In this document: positions 6,952 through 9,264 of the stretch, piece after piece
Numbering within the stretch: the stretch's first letter is position 1
Layout of the letters: each line of letters begins with the position of its first letter
Source: Gammaproteobacteria bacterium
Lineage (GTDB): Bacteria; Pseudomonadota; Gammaproteobacteria; Pseudomonadales; Halieaceae
DNA: 9,264 bases
Assembly (NCBI GenBank): GCA_029859085.1
Contig: JAOUDU010000068.1
Location: forward strand, 1-9,264
Direction: 5' to 3'
Made by a program: the position numbers and the translations under genes
The notes under the pieces: model-generated
Seen by the model: the letters and a program-made list of their open reading frames with translations, nothing else
Database searches by the model: none
What the model was told of the DNA's origin: nothing

Positions 6952-6979
6952 TGGCCAGCTGCGCCGAAAATGCTACACT
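6952..6979 (+). promoter_or_regulatory. Extended -10 promoter candidate for the aldehyde dehydrogenase-glpK operon
   Basis: In the 173-bp divergent region, TGGCCA at 6952-6957 (4 of 6 matches to the -35) and TACACT at 6974-6979 (4 of 6 to the -10) are 16 bp apart. The -10 is preceded by TG at 6971-6972, making an extended -10. It lies about 53 bp upstream of the chosen ATG at 7033. The same intergenic region must also serve the divergent acyl-CoA dehydrogenase. There the best pair I saw was TTGCGC/TATTCA with only 15 bp between, too short to call. Confidence 0.42.
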
Positions 6980-7032
6980 CCGGGTCCTGCAATCCATTGC
7001 GGTTCCCAACCAACCCGAAGCGGAGAATGATA

Positions 7033-8454
7033 ATGCGCGAATTCAGGCAGTTCTACATCAATGGCGAGTGGGTAGACCCGGCCAGGCCCAACAGTTTCGA
7101 TGTGATCAACCCGGCTACCGAGGAGGTTTGCGCGCATATCTCCCTGGGCAGCGAAGAGGATGTCAATCGCGCGGTGGCCGCTGCCAGGGCCGCGTTCGAG
7201 TCCTACAGCCGCACTTCGGTCAAGGAGCGTATCGAGTTGCTCGAGTCGTGCGCGGCCGTGTACCAGAAGCGCTATAACGACATCGCCGACGCCATTCGCG
7301 AGGAAATGGGCGCGCCGCAGGAACTGGCCGCCGGCGCCCAGGCATTCTGTGGGCTCGGCCACCTGCAGCAGGCGGCCAAGGTGCTGAAAAACTTCCAGTT
7401 CGAGGAAGATCTCGGCTCCACCCGCGTCTTCAAGGAGCCTATCGGTGTCTGCGGCCTGATCACCCCCTGGAACTGGCCGGTAAACCAGATCAGCTGCAAG
7501 GTGGCGCCGGCCCTGGCTGTGGGTTGTACGATGGTCCTCAAACCCAGTGAAGTGGCGCCGCTCTCGGCCTATATCTATGCCCAGGTCATGCATGAGGCCG
7601 GCGTTCCCGCCGGGGTTTTCAATATGGTCAACGGCGACGGCCCGGTGGTGGGTACCGCCCTGTCCAAACACCCCGGGGTCGACATGATGTCTTTCACCGG
7701 TTCTACCCGCGCCGGCTCACTGGTGGCGCAGAATGCGGCCCCCACGGTCAAGCGTGTAACCCAGGAACTGGGCGGCAAGTCACCGAATATCGTGCTGGAG
7801 GATGCCGACCTGGAAAAGGCGGTCACCGGTGGCGTGATGCACATGTACCAGAACACCGGGCAGTCCTGTAACGCCCCCTCGCGGATGCTGGTGCCCAGGG
7901 CGAAGCTGGCGCAGGCCGAGGCCATTGCCGCAAAGGCGACCGAGTCTGTCGTGGTCGGTGATCCCGCGGCCAAGGGCACCACCATGGGCCCGGTTGTATC
8001 CGAGGTGCAGTTCAACAAGATCCAGGGCCTGATCGAAGCGGGCATTGCCGAGGGTGCGAAAGTGGTCACCGGCGGTCCCGGCCGGCCCGAGGGTATCAGC
8101 AAGGGTTACTTTGTTCGCCCCACCGTGTTTTCCGGTGTCAACAACGACATGACCGTCGCCCGGGAGGAAATCTTCGGGCCGGTGCTGGTGATGATTCCGT
8201 ACGACAGCGAGGAAGAGGCGGTGCGCATCGCCAATGACACCCCCTACGGCCTGGCCGGTTATGTCCAGAGCGAGAACCTCGAGCACGCCCGCGCCGTGGC
8301 CTCCCGGATTCGCGCCGGGAACGTCAACATCAACGGCGCCTCCGGCGGCTTCGACGTACCCTTCGGCGGGTACAAGCAATCGGGCAACGGCCGGGAATGG
8401 GGCGCCCACGGTTTCACCGACTTCCTCGAAATCAAGGCGGTTTCGGGTTACTAG
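7033..8454 (+). CDS. NAD(P)-dependent aldehyde dehydrogenase
   Basis: Oxidises an aldehyde to the carboxylate with NAD(P)+; a soluble 473-residue protein of the classical ALDH superfamily. The catalytic set is complete: N147 in TPWNWP, K170 in LKPSEVAP (cofactor), E245 in QELGGKSPN (general base), the nucleophile C279 in NTGQSCNAPSR, and EEIFGP at 378-383. FTGSTRAG precedes the catalytic Glu, and GGYKQSGNGREWG lies near the C-terminus. The open frame reaches back to 6970, but the start ATG 7033 is chosen because GGAG at 7022-7025 gives a 7-nt spacing and the protein then begins MREFRQFYINGEW, the normal ALDH N-terminus; ATG 7027 is too close to that site. It reads like a general or aromatic/aliphatic ALDH and lacks anything marking it as CoA-acylating methylmalonate-semialdehyde dehydrogenase. 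glpK follows after 18 bp, so the two are probably co-transcribed. Substrate is unknown. Confidence 0.94.
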   Translation: MREFRQFYINGEWVDPARPNSFDVINPATEEVCAHISLGSEEDVNRAVAAARAAFESYSRTSVKERIELLESCAAVYQKRYNDIADAIREEMGAPQELAAGAQAFCGLGHLQQAAKVLKNFQFEEDLGSTRVFKEPIGVCGLITPWNWPVNQISCKVAPALAVGCTMVLKPSEVAPLSAYIYAQVMHEAGVPAGVFNMVNGDGPVVGTALSKHPGVDMMSFTGSTRAGSLVAQNAAPTVKRVTQELGGKSPNIVLEDADLEKAVTGGVMHMYQNTGQSCNAPSRMLVPRAKLAQAEAIAAKATESVVVGDPAAKGTTMGPVVSEVQFNKIQGLIEAGIAEGAKVVTGGPGRPEGISKGYFVRPTVFSGVNNDMTVAREEIFGPVLVMIPYDSEEEAVRIANDTPYGLAGYVQSENLEHARAVASRIRAGNVNINGASGGFDVPFGGYKQSGNGREWGAHGFTDFLEIKAVSGY

Positions 8455-8472
8455 ACAGCGGAGGCGATACGA

Positions 8473-9264
8473 GTGCCTGACTTTGTACTGGCAATCGACC
8501 AGGGCACGACGGGCAGCACCGTCGCCCTGATGGATGCCCGCGGCAAGCTGCGGGCCAGTGTCAATTTCGAGTTTCCCCAGGTCTATCCCCGTCCCGGCTG
8601 GGTGGAGCATCGCCCGGCGGAGATCTGGTCCTCGGTCGCCCGTGGGATCCGGGCTATCCTGCGGAAAAAGCTGTGCAAACCCGCGGATATCGCCGCTATC
8701 GGCATTACCAACCAGCGGGAGACCTCGCTGCTGTGGGACCGCCACACCGGCGAGCCGTTCAATAACGCTATTGTCTGGCAGTGTCGCCGCACCACCGATT
8801 TCTGTGAGTCCCTGCGCCAGGCCGGTCATGAACCCTTCATCAGGCGCAAGTCAGGCCTGGTGCTCGACCCTTATTTTTCCGCCAGCAAATACCGCTGGCT
8901 GCTGAACAACAGCAGTGGTATCTCCCGCGCCCTGAAGTCGGGCCGGGTGGCCGCCGGCACGATCGACAGCTTCCTGATCTGGCAGCTCACTGCCGGGAAA
9001 TCCCACGTCACCGATATATCGAATGCCTCCCGCACATCCCTGATGGATATCGAGCGCGGGCGGTGGGATGCGGACCTGTTGGGGCTGTTCGAGGTGCCGC
9101 CGGAAATCCTGCCCCGGATCGGCCCCTCCAGCGGGCTACTGGGCTACACCCGGGGTGTGGCGGGTTTGCCCGACGGTATCCCCATCGCCGGTGCCGCCGG
9201 CGACCAGCAGGCCGCCCTGTTTGGCCAGGCGTGCTTCGACCCCGGCGATGCCAAGTGCACCTAC
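8473..9264 (+). CDS. glpK: Glycerol kinase, N-terminal half (3' end outside window)
   Basis: Phosphorylates glycerol to sn-glycerol 3-phosphate with ATP; cytoplasmic FGGY-family kinase. The window holds 264 of about 500 codons, open to the right edge. Seen: AIDQGTTGSTVALMD from residue 7, GITNQRETSLLWDRHTG with R82-E83, WQCRRTTDFCESL, SGLVLDPYFSASK with Y134, GTIDSFLIWQLT, TDISNASRTSLMDI, and AGAAGDQQAALFGQ with D244 (catalytic base). R82, E83, Y134 and D244 match the glycerol-contacting residues of E. coli GlpK. Two differences stand out: the usual GTTSSR is GTTGST, losing the arginine, and the E. coli fructose-bisphosphate loop IGGKGGTR is replaced by a stretch ending GLPDG. The start is GTG 8473, with GGAGG at 8460-8464, 8 nt upstream. 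It sits 18 bp after the aldehyde dehydrogenase stop. Another FGGY substrate is possible but less likely given the conserved glycerol contacts. Confidence 0.94.
   Translation, partial: MPDFVLAIDQGTTGSTVALMDARGKLRASVNFEFPQVYPRPGWVEHRPAEIWSSVARGIRAILRKKLCKPADIAAIGITNQRETSLLWDRHTGEPFNNAIVWQCRRTTDFCESLRQAGHEPFIRRKSGLVLDPYFSASKYRWLLNNSSGISRALKSGRVAAGTIDSFLIWQLTAGKSHVTDISNASRTSLMDIERGRWDADLLGLFEVPPEILPRIGPSSGLLGYTRGVAGLPDGIPIAGAAGDQQAALFGQACFDPGDAKCTY

Noticed and set aside
5858..7030. 390-codon open frame on the plus strand opposite the acyl-CoA dehydrogenase
   Set aside because: Antisense to a full-length, motif-complete acyl-CoA dehydrogenase and runs through the divergent promoter region; no domain seen.
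7780..8829. 349-codon open frame on the minus strand opposite aldehyde dehydrogenase and glpK
   Set aside because: Crosses two genuine genes and their intergenic gap, has no recognisable motif, and reflects GC-driven lack of stops.

Overview
The window is GC-rich bacterial chromosomal DNA, densely packed with metabolic genes. I see no rRNA, tRNA, CRISPR array, insertion sequence, phage gene or toxin-antitoxin pair. The gene mix (acyl-CoA dehydrogenase, luciferase-like flavin oxidoreductases, omega-aminotransferase, ppdK, glpK), the high GC content and the sigma70-like promoters fit a heterotrophic proteobacterium. A marine gammaproteobacterium of the Halieaceae/Spongiibacteraceae kind is my guess; this rests on gene content and is weak.

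Layout from left to right. (1) Minus strand: the first 352 codons of pyruvate, phosphate dikinase (ppdK), preceded by a good promoter with a perfect TATAAT. (2) A divergent pair of luciferase-like (LLM) oxidoreductase genes, one on each strand, with starts about 31 bp apart. (3) Plus strand: an omega-amino acid:pyruvate aminotransferase gene followed 30 bp later by an AEC-family permease gene, a probable two-gene operon ending at a GC-rich hairpin. (4) Minus strand, convergent with the permease: an acyl-CoA dehydrogenase of the long-chain (LCAD) catalytic type. (5) Plus strand, divergent from it across a 173-bp intergenic region: an NAD(P)-dependent aldehyde dehydrogenase gene, then 18 bp later the start of a glycerol kinase gene (glpK), which runs off the right edge.

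Taken together this is a catabolic neighbourhood. The aminotransferase removes omega-amino groups with pyruvate as acceptor and yields a semialdehyde and alanine. The permease next to it probably moves a related carboxylate or amino acid. The acyl-CoA dehydrogenase starts a beta-oxidation-type cycle. The aldehyde dehydrogenase oxidises an unknown aldehyde, glycerol kinase feeds glycerol into central carbon metabolism, and PPDK interconverts pyruvate and PEP. These links are inferred from adjacency and family function; no single pathway is proved.

I found no convincing undescribed system. The points most worth a second look are the divergent LLM pair (one member resembling a family annotated as F420-dependent), the glycerol kinase lacking the E. 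coli FBP-binding loop residues and the P-loop-region arginine, the LCAD-type catalytic arrangement of the acyl-CoA dehydrogenase, and the basic tail on the aminotransferase. Several very long open frames lie antisense to real genes and are judged to be GC-driven shadows.
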